A stretch of DNA of 64,000 nt from Hyphomicrobiales bacterium. GTDB lineage: Bacteria > Pseudomonadota > Alphaproteobacteria > Rhizobiales > Beijerinckiaceae. Both the position numbers and the translations under genes were made by a program. Positions 1 to 8,534 of this stretch are shown in pieces (position 1 is the first letter of the stretch; each line of letters begins with the position of its first letter). The notes beneath the pieces were generated by a model. It saw nothing but the letters and a program-made list of their open reading frames with translations, did not search any database and was not told the DNA's origin. The stretch is from NCBI GenBank assembly GCA_016716745.1, contig JADJVD010000004.1, positions 62,001 to 126,000 on the forward strand. The letters are read 5' to 3'.

Positions 1-5
1 GCGCC

Positions 6-1388
6 TCACGCGCCGGCGGCGATGGCGCTCTCCACGATGTCGAGGGCGCGCATCATCTCGTCGGTCGTCACGGTGAGCGGCGGGGTGAAGGTGAGCACAT
101 TGCCCATCGTCGTCTTGAAGGACAGGCCGGCGTCGAGCGCGCGGTAGAGCACGGCCTCGGCGAGGTCGGCGTCGGGCGTTTTGGCGTCGCGGTCGCGCAC
201 GAGGTCGACGCCGAGCAGGAGGCCGCGGCCGCGCACGTCGCCGATGGCGGGGAGGCGGCGCTTCATCGCGTGCAGGCGCTCGAGCGCGGCGGCGCCGACG
301 CGGGCGGCGTTCTCGACGAGGCGCTCGTCCTCGACGATCTCGATGGTGGTGAGCGCGGCGCGCGCCGTCACCGGGTTCTTCTCATGCGTGTAATGGCCGA
401 AGGCGACGTCGCCGCCGACATCGAGATCGGGCCGCGTCACCACGCAGGCGATGGGCAGAACGCCGCCGCCGAGCGCCTTGCCCATCACCAGAATGTCCGG
501 CTCCACGCCGTCATGCTCGCAGGCGAACATGCGACCGGTCTTGCCGAGGCCGGTCGGGATCTCGTCGAAGACGAGCAGCGTCCCGTAGCGGTCGCAGGCC
601 TCGCGCACGGCGCGCCAGAAGCCGGGCGGGGGCACATAGGGCACCGCGCGCGCGGGCTCGGCGACGAGGCAGGCGACGTCCGTCTCGCGCGAGAGCACGT
701 AGTCCACCATCTTCGCGCAGGCGAGCTTGCAGCGCTCGAGGACGGGCTGGCCGTCCGCGTCGCTGTCGTGGCCGTAGGGGCAGCGATAGCAGGCGAAGGG
801 CGCGACATGCTGGTCTCCCGCCACGACGGGCGCGGCCGGGCCGGAGCGGAACAGCACCTCGCCCGAGAGCGCCGAGGCGCCGAAACCCGCGCCGTGAAAT
901 GCGTCCCAGAAGGAGAGCGTCTTGTGCCGGCGCGTCGCGGTGCGGGCGATTTTCACCGCGACCTCGATCGCGTCCGATCCGCCGGTGGTGAACAGCATCT
1001 TGGAGAGCCGCCCCGGCGCGATTTCGGCGATCTTCTTCGCCAGCGCCGTCGAGGTGGCGCAGGCGTAGCGGCGCGGCGCGAAGGGCAGGCGGTCCATCTC
1101 CTCGGCGATCGCCTTCTTCAGGCGCGGATGGCCGTAGCCGATGTGGTGGACGTTGTTGCCGTGGAAATCCATGTAGCGGCGGCCGGCCGTGTCCTCGATC
1201 CAGATGCCTTCGGCCTTCGCAATGGCGTTGAGGCAAGGCGTCGAGACGGACTGGCGCAGGAAGTAGCGCTCGTCCTCGGCCAGCAGGGCGCGCGTGTGCG
1301 CATCGAGCGAACGCGCCTGCCATTGCGCGCGGCGCGAGGTGAGGTTGGTGTCGCTTTCCGATTGGCTGACGGCGTGGGGCGGCTGCAT
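6..1388 (-). CDS. Class III aminotransferase-fold PLP enzyme (PbfA-like)
   Basis: A 460-residue fold-type I PLP protein of the class III (ornithine/acetylornithine) aminotransferase family. The PLP lysine lies in VMGKALGGG and the cofactor-contacting acid in FDEIPTGLGKTGR. The N-terminal stretch (YFLRQSVSTPCLN) and the Cys-rich insert CYRCPYGH near residue 205 resemble the subgroup that includes the (R)-1-hydroxy-2-aminoethylphosphonate ammonia-lyase PbfA; I recognise this by pattern only. No other phosphonate gene lies in the window, so transamination of another amine is equally possible. The ATG at 1388 has no strong Shine-Dalgarno sequence. Cytoplasmic. Family assignment is firm and substrate is not. 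Confidence 0.8.
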   Translation of the reverse strand: MQPPHAVSQSESDTNLTSRRAQWQARSLDAHTRALLAEDERYFLRQSVSTPCLNAIAKAEGIWIEDTAGRRYMDFHGNNVHHIGYGHPRLKKAIAEEMDRLPFAPRRYACATSTALAKKIAEIAPGRLSKMLFTTGGSDAIEVAVKIARTATRRHKTLSFWDAFHGAGFGASALSGEVLFRSGPAAPVVAGDQHVAPFACYRCPYGHDSDADGQPVLERCKLACAKMVDYVLSRETDVACLVAEPARAVPYVPPPGFWRAVREACDRYGTLLVFDEIPTGLGKTGRMFACEHDGVEPDILVMGKALGGGVLPIACVVTRPDLDVGGDVAFGHYTHEKNPVTARAALTTIEIVEDERLVENAARVGAAALERLHAMKRRLPAIGDVRGRGLLLGVDLVRDRDAKTPDADLAEAVLYRALDAGLSFKTTMGNVLTFTPPLTVTTDEMMRALDIVESAIAAGA

Positions 1389-1452
1389 GGGCTGCGTTCC
1401 GGCGAATGTCGCCGCAGCGTGGCAGCGCGCGCGCCGGCTCGCAACCGCGCGT

Positions 1453-2718
1453 TTACTTGGAGGGAATGAACAGCTCCATGCCGACCTTCAGCGCCTTCGG
1501 GTCGTGCGGGTTCGGGCCGATGAGCTGCTGGTTCGCCTTGTAGATCACGCCCCAGGCGCCGGCGTTGCCGTAGACATATTGCGCGATGCTCGACAGCGAG
1601 TCACCGGCGATCACCTTGTAGGTGTAGTAGTGCGTGCACTGCTCTGGAAATTCCGGATGCAGGCGCGTGCAGGTCTCGTGGCGGGTGATCATGCCGTGGT
1701 TCTGCTTGGCCGCGAGGGATGGCGGCGGCTTCGTCGCGGGAGGCTCCGGCTTCTTCGCGGGCGCCTTCTTCGGTCCGGCCGTCCAGGGTTGGCCGGTCGC
1801 GGTCGGAGCCAGTTTCGTCGGCTTGACGATGGCGGGCTTGACCTCGACCTTGATCATGTTGGCGAGGCTCGGCGCGGTCGCCATCAGGCGCACGATTCCG
1901 GCGTTCTGGACGATCAGCGCGTCGCCGGTGATCGTCGCTGCGCCGATGCCGGGATAGTAGCGGTTGAGGTCGGCGAGGCTCTTCACGACCTTGCCCGAGC
2001 GGTCGATGATCTCGACGCCGAGCACGCCCCAGCGCGCGATCAGCGCGTGGCCGACATTCTTGCCGTTCATCACCCATTTCAGGCCGAAGACGACGACGCC
2101 GTCGCGCGATTGGCTGGCAAGCTTGGCGACGCCCTCGATGGTCGGCGCGGTCGCGCCCTTCAGCACCGGCGAGGCGATCTTGCTGTTGAGCCCGAGCAAG
2201 CGCGACAGGTTCCAGACCTTGAGCACCTCGCCGAGTTCGCTCGTGCTGGCGAGGCCCGACGTCGTCTCCGCCGTCAAGCCGTTGGCTTTGGCGATGTCGG
2301 CGACGCTGGCGAAGAAGCCGTTGCCGGTCAAACGCAAGGAGCGCGCGCCGGCGACCCAGGCGCAATTGCCGAGACGCGCGTTGAAATCCACTTCCGCGGC
2401 GAGTCCGCCGGCCCAGCGCAGGCCGCGCAGCGCGGGGCCGACGAGCACGAGCGCGCGCAGCGCGTCCTCGCCGTAGCCCCAGCCGCCCTTCTGCACGCCG
2501 TCGCCGATGCGCAAAACGTCGACAAAGCCCTTCGCCACCGTCGTCGACAGTTTGAAGGCTGCGCCGCCGACGGCCGCGAGGCCGAGCTTGGCGGCGTTGC
2601 CGGCGCTCGAGTCCTTCAAATACTCGGTCGCCGCGTCCGTTCCGACCTCGTCGAGAAACACCTCGTCTTCATGAACGAGGCGATCGAAGCCGTCCGCGAT
2701 TTCGGTGAGGAACCACAT
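1453..2718 (-). CDS. LysM-domain protein with possible papain-like cysteine hydrolase domain
   Basis: About 421 residues. The C-terminal 55 residues form a LysM domain (YKVIAGDSLSSIAQYVYG ... LKVGMELFIP), a carbohydrate or peptidoglycan binding module. It is preceded by a Pro/Lys/Ala-rich linker near residues 295-340 and a Cys-containing stretch (HETCTRLHPEFPEQC). The central part carries GNCAW (Cys119), VGHALIARW (His224) and EIIDRSGK (Asp239), in the order and spacing of papain-fold peptidases and toxin or deamidase domains; that domain call is inference. No classical signal peptide is seen. The ATG at 2718 is chosen over a GTG at 2730 because GGAG sits six bases before it. The rest of the N-terminus matches nothing I recognise. 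Confidence 0.7.
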   Translation of the reverse strand: MWFLTEIADGFDRLVHEDEVFLDEVGTDAATEYLKDSSAGNAAKLGLAAVGGAAFKLSTTVAKGFVDVLRIGDGVQKGGWGYGEDALRALVLVGPALRGLRWAGGLAAEVDFNARLGNCAWVAGARSLRLTGNGFFASVADIAKANGLTAETTSGLASTSELGEVLKVWNLSRLLGLNSKIASPVLKGATAPTIEGVAKLASQSRDGVVVFGLKWVMNGKNVGHALIARWGVLGVEIIDRSGKVVKSLADLNRYYPGIGAATITGDALIVQNAGIVRLMATAPSLANMIKVEVKPAIVKPTKLAPTATGQPWTAGPKKAPAKKPEPPATKPPPSLAAKQNHGMITRHETCTRLHPEFPEQCTHYYTYKVIAGDSLSSIAQYVYGNAGAWGVIYKANQQLIGPNPHDPKALKVGMELFIPSK

Positions 2719-2814
2719 CGCCCGCTCCACCCCCGCGCGACATTGCGGGGAGAGCGCGCACGCTATGCGCCATCGTCGCGCAGCGCGGTGCGGCAGAGCA
2801 CAACGGTGTCCGTC

Positions 2815-3339
2815 TCACCCCTTGGCGAGCGAGCGCCACCAGTCTTCGAGCGCTTGCGGTTCGGCGCGCGCCGATTGGGCCAGATCGGCGGCGAAACGCG
2901 CCCACGCGGCCGCCAGCGAGGGCGCGACGGAGGTCGCGATCGGCACGCCAGCGGCGATCGCGCTCGCGAAGGCGGCGACGAGGCCGCCGTTCAGCGTCTC
3001 CTGCTTGCCGAACTTGGAGAGGACGACGAGCTGCGCGCCGGATGCGACGGCGGCTTCGATGCGCCCGCAGGCGGCGGCGAGGCCGCCGGCGTCGAGATTG
3101 CACGAGGTCGAGCCGGCGCCGAGATCCTGCGAGATCGGAATGTCGTCGCCGGTCGCCACGTCGCGCAGCGTCAGCGAGGAACATTCGAACGGCCCGCCGG
3201 CGTCGGCGATCTCGACGACCCCGGCGACGGCGACGCCCTCGGCGCGACGGCGCGCGGCGAAAGCGGCGAGCATCGCCTGAACCGCCGCGCCGGACGCGCC
3301 GTGCAGCGCGAGAATCTGTCGTGACGCGTCGGTCGTCAT
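2815..3339 (-). CDS. DUF2478 domain protein
   Basis: A 174-residue cytoplasmic protein matching the DUF2478 pattern: an N-terminal beta-alpha start (ILALHGASGAAVQAML), a central SQDLGAGSTSCNLD segment, and LVVLSKFGKQE in the middle. It looks like a P-loop-type Rossmann fold without a clear Walker A motif. The family has no established function. Its members are often seen near molybdenum enzymes, and this window has two molybdenum hydroxylase loci, but none is directly adjacent. The ATG at 3339 starts the recognisable domain; the longer upstream reading frame is low-complexity and overlaps the next gene. The acyl-CoA dehydrogenase gene ends 16 bases upstream on the same strand, so the two are probably co-transcribed. 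Confidence 0.7.
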   Translation of the reverse strand: MTTDASRQILALHGASGAAVQAMLAAFAARRRAEGVAVAGVVEIADAGGPFECSSLTLRDVATGDDIPISQDLGAGSTSCNLDAGGLAAACGRIEAAVASGAQLVVLSKFGKQETLNGGLVAAFASAIAAGVPIATSVAPSLAAAWARFAADLAQSARAEPQALEDWWRSLAKG

Positions 3340-3355
3340 GCCGGCTCCGTCGGCC

Positions 3356-4561
3356 TCAGTTCCATTTGCGCAGTTCGAGCTTGCCGATCTGGTTGCGATG
3401 CACCTCGTCGGGCCCGTCGGCGAAGCGCAGCGTGCGGGCGAGCGCATAGGCGTAGGCGAGCGGGAAGTCATTCGACACGCCGCCGCCGCCATGCGCCTGA
3501 ATCGCCCAGTCGATCACCTGACAGGCCATGTTCGGCGCCGACACCTTGATCATCGCGATCTCGGCCCTGGCGTCCTTGTTGCCGACCTTGTCCATCATGT
3601 CGGCGGCTTTCAACACGAGAAGGCGAGCGGAATCGATCATGATGCGCGCCTCGGCGATGCGCTCCAGCGTCACCGTCTGTTCGGCGATGGGTTTGCCGAA
3701 GGCGACGCGCGCCTTGGTGCGCTTGCACATGAATTCGAGCGCGCGCTCGGCGAGGCCGATGAGGCGCATGCAGTGATGAATGCGGCCCGGCCCGAGACGG
3801 CCTTGCGCGATCTCGAAGCCGCGCCCCTCGCCGAGCAACATGCTGCTCGCCGGCACGCGCACATTGTCGAAGGCGACCTCCATATGGCCGTGCGGGGCGT
3901 CGTCATAGCCGAAGACGGGGAGATGGCGGCGCACGGTGACGCCCCTGGCGTCGGCCGGCACGAGGATCATCGACTGCTGGAGATGGCGGGCGGCGCGCGG
4001 ATCGGTCTTGCCCATGAAGATGTAGACGGCGCAGCGCGGATCGCCGGCGCCGGATGTCCACCACTTCACGCCGTTCAGCACATAGTCGTCGCCGTCGCGC
4101 ACGATCGAGGATTCGATGTTGGTGGCGTCGCTCGAGGCGACGGCCGGCTCCGTCATCGCGAAGGCGGAGCGGATCTTTCCTTCGAGCAGCGGAACGAGCC
4201 AACGCTGCTTCTGCTCGGGCGTGCCGTAGCGCTCGATGGTCTCCATGTTGCCGGTGTCGGGGGCGTTGCAGTTGAACACTTCCGGCGCCCAGGGCACGCG
4301 GCCCATGATCTCGCAGAGCGGCGCGTATTCGAGATTGGTGAGGCCCGCCCCGCGCGTCGATTCCGGCAGGAACAGATTCCACAGCCCTTCGGCGCGCGCC
4401 TTGGCCTCCAGCTCCTCGATGAACGGCACGGGCGCCCAACGCGTCGGCGCGGCGTCGAGCGCGGCCTCGAAGCGCGCCTCGTTCGGATAGATGTGGCGGT
4501 CCATGAAGTCGGCGAGCCGGCCCTGCAGATCGCGCACTTTGGGGCTGTAGTCGAAATCCAT
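3356..4561 (-). CDS. Acyl-CoA dehydrogenase (ACAD10/11 or FadE2-like)
   Basis: About 401 residues with the full acyl-CoA dehydrogenase layout: a helical N-terminal domain (HIYPNEARFEA), a middle beta domain with AMTEPAVASSDATN and the KWWTSGAGDP segment, and a C-terminal helical domain ending near FADGPDEVHRNQIGKLEL. This is an FAD enzyme that introduces the alpha-beta double bond into acyl-CoA thioesters. The sequence resembles the ACAD10/11/FadE2 branch rather than short-chain dehydrogenases; chain-length preference cannot be read. The ATG at 4561 has GGAG eight bases upstream and is preferred over a GTG at 4570. It lies between malate synthase G and DUF2478 on the same strand. Confidence 0.9.
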   Translation of the reverse strand: MDFDYSPKVRDLQGRLADFMDRHIYPNEARFEAALDAAPTRWAPVPFIEELEAKARAEGLWNLFLPESTRGAGLTNLEYAPLCEIMGRVPWAPEVFNCNAPDTGNMETIERYGTPEQKQRWLVPLLEGKIRSAFAMTEPAVASSDATNIESSIVRDGDDYVLNGVKWWTSGAGDPRCAVYIFMGKTDPRAARHLQQSMILVPADARGVTVRRHLPVFGYDDAPHGHMEVAFDNVRVPASSMLLGEGRGFEIAQGRLGPGRIHHCMRLIGLAERALEFMCKRTKARVAFGKPIAEQTVTLERIAEARIMIDSARLLVLKAADMMDKVGNKDARAEIAMIKVSAPNMACQVIDWAIQAHGGGGVSNDFPLAYAYALARTLRFADGPDEVHRNQIGKLELRKWN

Positions 4562-4643
4562 CCCGGTCACTCCGAAGCCGCGCCGTTCGCCGGCGTCCTT
4601 GTCTGCCCCGGCGCGGGCGCCGGAGCATTGATCTTTGTCGTTC

Positions 4644-6785
4644 TCAGCCGAGCGCCTTCGCCTCGCGCCGGCGGGCGTGCAGGACGAACTCGGTGTAGCC
4701 GTTGGGCTGCGCCGCGCCCTTGAAGACGAGGTCGCAGGCGGCCTTGAAGGCAGGCCCGTCGAAGCCGGGCGCCATCGGCCGGTAGAGCAGATCGCCGGCG
4801 TTCTGGCGGTCGACGACGGCGGCCATGCGCTTCATCGTCTCCATCACCTGCGCCTCGGTCGTCACGCCATGGCGCAGCCAGTTGGCGACGTGCTGGCTGG
4901 AGATGCGCAGCGTGGCGCGATCCTCCATCAGGCCGACGTCGTGAATGTCCGGCACCTTGGAGCAGCCGACGCCCTGATCGATCCAGCGCACGACATAGCC
5001 GAGGATGCCCTGGCAATTATTGTCGAGCTCCTGCTGGATCGCCGCCGCGTCCGGCGTCGTATCCGCGAGCGGGATCGTCAGAATGTCGGAGACGGGGGCG
5101 CGGTTGCGGCCCGCGAGCTCCTTCTGCTTCTCCGCCACGTCGATCTGATGATAGTGCGTGGCGTGCAGCACGGCGGCGGTGGGGGAGGGCACCCAGGCGG
5201 TGTTGGCGCCGGAGCGCGGGTGGCCGATCTTCTGGGCCAGCATGTCGGACATGCGGTCGGGCGCCGCCCACATGCCCTTGCCGATCTGCGCGCGGCCGGG
5301 CAGGCCGCAGGCGAGGCCGGCGTCGACATTGGCGTCCTCGTAGGCCTTGATCCAGAGCGTCTTGCGCATGTCCTCCTTGCGCACCATCGGTCCGGCCTCC
5401 ATCGAGGTGTGGATCTCGTCGCCGGTGCGGTCGAGAAAGCCGGTGTTGATGAAGACGATGCGCGAGGGCGCGGCGGCGATGCAGCCGCGCAGGTTCACCG
5501 TGGTGCGGCGCTCCTCGTCCATGACGCCCATCTTCAGCGTGAAGGGTTTCAGGCCGAGCATCATCTCGACGGCGCCGAACAGATCGTTGGCGAAAGCCAC
5601 CTCGTCCGGTCCGTGCATCTTCGGCTTGACGATGTAGACCGAGCCCGTCCGGCTGTTGCGGATCGGCCCTTGCGCCTTCAGATCGTGCATGGCGATGAGC
5701 GAGGTCACGGCCGCGTCGAGGATCGTCTCCGGGATCTCGGCGCCGGCCGCGTCGCGCACGGCGTCGGTGTACATGTGATGGCCGACGTTGCGGACCAGCA
5801 TCAGGCTGCGTCCGTGCAGCGACATCTTGCGGCCATAGGGCGTCGTGTAGGCGCGATCCTCGTTCAGCTTGCGCTCGAGCGTCTTGCCGCCCTTCTCGAA
5901 ATCGGCGGCGAGCGAGCCGTTCATCAGGCCGAGCCAGTTGCGATAGACCGCGACCTTGTCCTCGGCGTCGACGGCGGCGACGCTATCCTCGAGGTCGACG
6001 ATGGTCGAGAGCGCGGCCTCGACGACGATGTCGGCGATTCCGGCGCGATCTGTCTTGCCGATGGGATGCGCGCGGTCGATGTCGATCTCGACATGCAGGC
6101 CGTGATGCTTCAGCAGGATCGCGGTCGGCTGGTCGGCGGGGCCGCGATAGCCGACGAATTGATCGGGATGCATCAGCGCCTCGACCTCGCCGTCCGGCAT
6201 GTGGACGACGAGCAGCCCGTGCGCCACCGAGAAAGCGTCCGCCTCGGCATAGGTGCGTTCGGCGAGCGGCGCGACCGCGTCGAGGAACTGGCGGCCCCAG
6301 GCGATCACCCTGGCGCCGCGCGCGGCGTCGTAGCCCTTCGCCTCGCCCGACTCGCGGGGCAGCGCGTCCGTGCCGTAGAGCGCGTCGTAGAGCGAGCCCC
6401 AGCGGGCGTTGGCGGCGTTCAGCGCGTATCGCGCGTTGGAGGCCGGCACGACAAGCTGCGGCCCGGCCATGCGGGCGATCTCGTCGTCGACATTGGCGGT
6501 GTCGATCCGAAACAGAGCCGGTTCGTCGCGCAGATAGCCGATCTCGCGCAGGAAGCGCTCATAGGCGGCCGGATCGCCCGCGCCGCCTTTCTCGCGATGC
6601 CAGGCGTCGATCTTCGCCTGAAGCGCGTCGCGGGTCGCCAGCAGCGCGGCGTTGCGCGGCGCGAATTTGGCCACGAGGTCGCCCAACCCGTCGAAAAAGG
6701 CGGCCTCCGTCACGCCGGTTCCCGGCAGGGCCTCGTTGACGATGAAGTCGCGCAGGACGGGGGCGACGGTCAGCTTTTCGGTCAT
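4644..6785 (-). CDS. glcB: Malate synthase G
   Basis: A 713-residue protein, close to the usual length of malate synthase G (about 720), which condenses glyoxylate with acetyl-CoA to give malate. Recognisable segments are VDLEDSVAAVDAEDK, the NLRGCIAAAP region, MEAGPMVRKEDM, and the C-terminal NYTEFVLHARR-type ending, here NGYTEFVLHARRR. The true start is ATG 6785 (MTEKLTVAPVLRDFI); an open frame continues far upstream only because the opposite strand codes for the aldehyde dehydrogenase. It could use glyoxylate released by allantoate breakdown encoded downstream. Cytoplasmic; a single-gene or short transcript reading towards the acyl-CoA dehydrogenase. Confidence 0.95.
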   Translation of the reverse strand: MTEKLTVAPVLRDFIVNEALPGTGVTEAAFFDGLGDLVAKFAPRNAALLATRDALQAKIDAWHREKGGAGDPAAYERFLREIGYLRDEPALFRIDTANVDDEIARMAGPQLVVPASNARYALNAANARWGSLYDALYGTDALPRESGEAKGYDAARGARVIAWGRQFLDAVAPLAERTYAEADAFSVAHGLLVVHMPDGEVEALMHPDQFVGYRGPADQPTAILLKHHGLHVEIDIDRAHPIGKTDRAGIADIVVEAALSTIVDLEDSVAAVDAEDKVAVYRNWLGLMNGSLAADFEKGGKTLERKLNEDRAYTTPYGRKMSLHGRSLMLVRNVGHHMYTDAVRDAAGAEIPETILDAAVTSLIAMHDLKAQGPIRNSRTGSVYIVKPKMHGPDEVAFANDLFGAVEMMLGLKPFTLKMGVMDEERRTTVNLRGCIAAAPSRIVFINTGFLDRTGDEIHTSMEAGPMVRKEDMRKTLWIKAYEDANVDAGLACGLPGRAQIGKGMWAAPDRMSDMLAQKIGHPRSGANTAWVPSPTAAVLHATHYHQIDVAEKQKELAGRNRAPVSDILTIPLADTTPDAAAIQQELDNNCQGILGYVVRWIDQGVGCSKVPDIHDVGLMEDRATLRISSQHVANWLRHGVTTEAQVMETMKRMAAVVDRQNAGDLLYRPMAPGFDGPAFKAACDLVFKGAAQPNGYTEFVLHARRREAKALG

Positions 6786-6983
6786 GGATCGATCATCTCT
6801 CGGCGGCGCGTCGCCGCGGACGGCGCAGATTGGCGGAACAAGCCGCGTCTGGCTACCCGGCGCGAAGAGCGCGCGATCTGCGATGCGCGCCTTGCAGGGC
6901 GGCGACGGGGCGGGTTCCGCCGGCCGGCCGGCGGTGCTAACCAGCCGGCTGACCCCGCCATTCGACCCTGCCGAGAGCGCCCC

Positions 6984-8525
6984 ATGAGCATCGCCAGCAC
7001 GAGCATCGCCCCCGTCGCCGCCCCCGTCGCCGCCATTCTCGACCGGCTGGGCGCGCCGCGCGCCCAATGGACCGGGGGCGCCCGCAAGGTGCGATCGCCG
7101 ATCACCGGCGAGGAGATCGGCGGCTGCGCCGAGCACGATGCGGCCGCCGTGACGGCGGCGATCGGCCGCGCCGACGCGGCCTTCAAGGTCTGGCGCAGCG
7201 TGCCGGCGCCGCGCCGGGGCGAACTGGTGCGCCTGCTCGGCGAGGAGCTGCGCGCCGCCAAGGCCGATCTCGGCCGGCTCGTCTCGCTCGAAGTCGGCAA
7301 GATCACGTCCGAGGGCCTCGGCGAGGTTCAGGAGATGATCGACATCTGCGACTTCGCCGTCGGCCTGTCGCGCCAGCTCTACGGCCTCACCATCGCCACC
7401 GAGCGCGCCGAGCACCGGATGATGGAGACCTGGCATCCGCTCGGGGTGGTCGGCATCATCTCCGCCTTCAATTTTCCCGTCGCGGTGTGGAGCTGGAACG
7501 CCGCGCTCGCCTTCGTGTGCGGCGACTCGGTCGTCTGGAAGCCGTCCGAGAAGACGCCGCTGACTGCGCTCGCCGTGCAGGCGGTTTTCGCGCGCGCCGC
7601 GAAGCGTTTCGGCGATGCGCCGGAGGGGCTGCTCGAAGTGGTGATCGGCGGGCGCGACGTCGGCGAGGCGCTGGTCGACGATCATCGCGTGCCGGTGTTG
7701 TCGGCGACGGGCTCGACGGCGATGGGCCGCATGGTCGGCCCGCGCGTCGCCGCGCGCTTCGGCCGCGCCATCCTCGAACTCGGCGGCAACAATGCCGGCG
7801 TCGTGACGCCGACGGCCGATCTCGATCTGGCGCTGCGCGGCATCGCGTTTGCGGCGATGGGCACGGCGGGCCAGCGCTGCACGACGCTGCGCCGCCTGTT
7901 CGTGCACGACAGCGTTTACGACAAGCTCGTCCCGCGTCTCGTCAAGGCCTATGCGGGCGTGACCATCGGCAATCCGCTGGCGGACGGCGTGCTCGTCGGC
8001 CCGTTGATCGACGGTCAGGCTTTCGATGGGATGCAAAAGGCGCTGGCCGAGGCGCGCGCGCTGGGCGCGACCGTGCATGGCGGCGCGCGCCGCGCGGTGG
8101 CGGGCGCCGACGGGGCGTTCTACGCCGCGCCCGCGCTGGTCGAAATGCCGCGCCACGAGGGGCCGATGCTGCGCGAGACCTTCGCGCCGATCCTCTATGT
8201 GACGCGCTATTCCGCGCTCGACGAGGCGATCGCCATGCAGAACGCGGTCGGGGCGGGGCTCTCCTCCTGCATCTTCACCAACGATCTGCGCGAGGCCGAG
8301 CAGTTCGTGTCGGCGCGCGGCTCGGACTGCGGCATCGCCAACGTCAACATCGGCCCCTCCGGCGCCGAGATCGGCGGCGCCTTCGGCGGCGAGAAGGAGA
8401 CCGGCGGCGGCCGCGAGGCGGGCTCGGACGCGTGGAAGGCCTACATGCGCCGCGCCACCAACACGATCAATTACGGCAAGACGCTGCCGCTGGCGCAGGG
8501 CGTCAAGTTCGACGTCGAGGCGTGA
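6984..8525 (+). CDS. amaB: Aldehyde dehydrogenase, ALDH7 type (aminoadipate semialdehyde / piperideine-6-carboxylate dehydrogenase)
   Basis: A 513-residue NAD(P)-dependent aldehyde dehydrogenase. The catalytic cysteine lies in GTAGQRCTTLRRL and the general-base glutamate in ILELGGNN. That glutamate context and the C-terminal NINYGKTLPLAQGVKFD-like ending (NTINYGKTLPLAQGVKF) are typical of ALDH7/Pcd/AmaB enzymes, which oxidise L-2-aminoadipate 6-semialdehyde in lysine catabolism. The substrate is inferred from subfamily likeness. It is divergent from glcB, with about 200 bases between the starts, and convergent with guaD, nine bases away. No partner lysine-catabolic gene is visible here. Confidence 0.88.
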   Translation: MSIASTSIAPVAAPVAAILDRLGAPRAQWTGGARKVRSPITGEEIGGCAEHDAAAVTAAIGRADAAFKVWRSVPAPRRGELVRLLGEELRAAKADLGRLVSLEVGKITSEGLGEVQEMIDICDFAVGLSRQLYGLTIATERAEHRMMETWHPLGVVGIISAFNFPVAVWSWNAALAFVCGDSVVWKPSEKTPLTALAVQAVFARAAKRFGDAPEGLLEVVIGGRDVGEALVDDHRVPVLSATGSTAMGRMVGPRVAARFGRAILELGGNNAGVVTPTADLDLALRGIAFAAMGTAGQRCTTLRRLFVHDSVYDKLVPRLVKAYAGVTIGNPLADGVLVGPLIDGQAFDGMQKALAEARALGATVHGGARRAVAGADGAFYAAPALVEMPRHEGPMLRETFAPILYVTRYSALDEAIAMQNAVGAGLSSCIFTNDLREAEQFVSARGSDCGIANVNIGPSGAEIGGAFGGEKETGGGREAGSDAWKAYMRRATNTINYGKTLPLAQGVKFDVEA

Positions 8526-8534
8526 AGGGCGTCC

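Noticed and set aside
6786..8156. N-terminal extension of malate synthase G reading to 8156
   Set aside because: The added part is antisense to the aldehyde dehydrogenase; the remaining 713 residues already match the family length.
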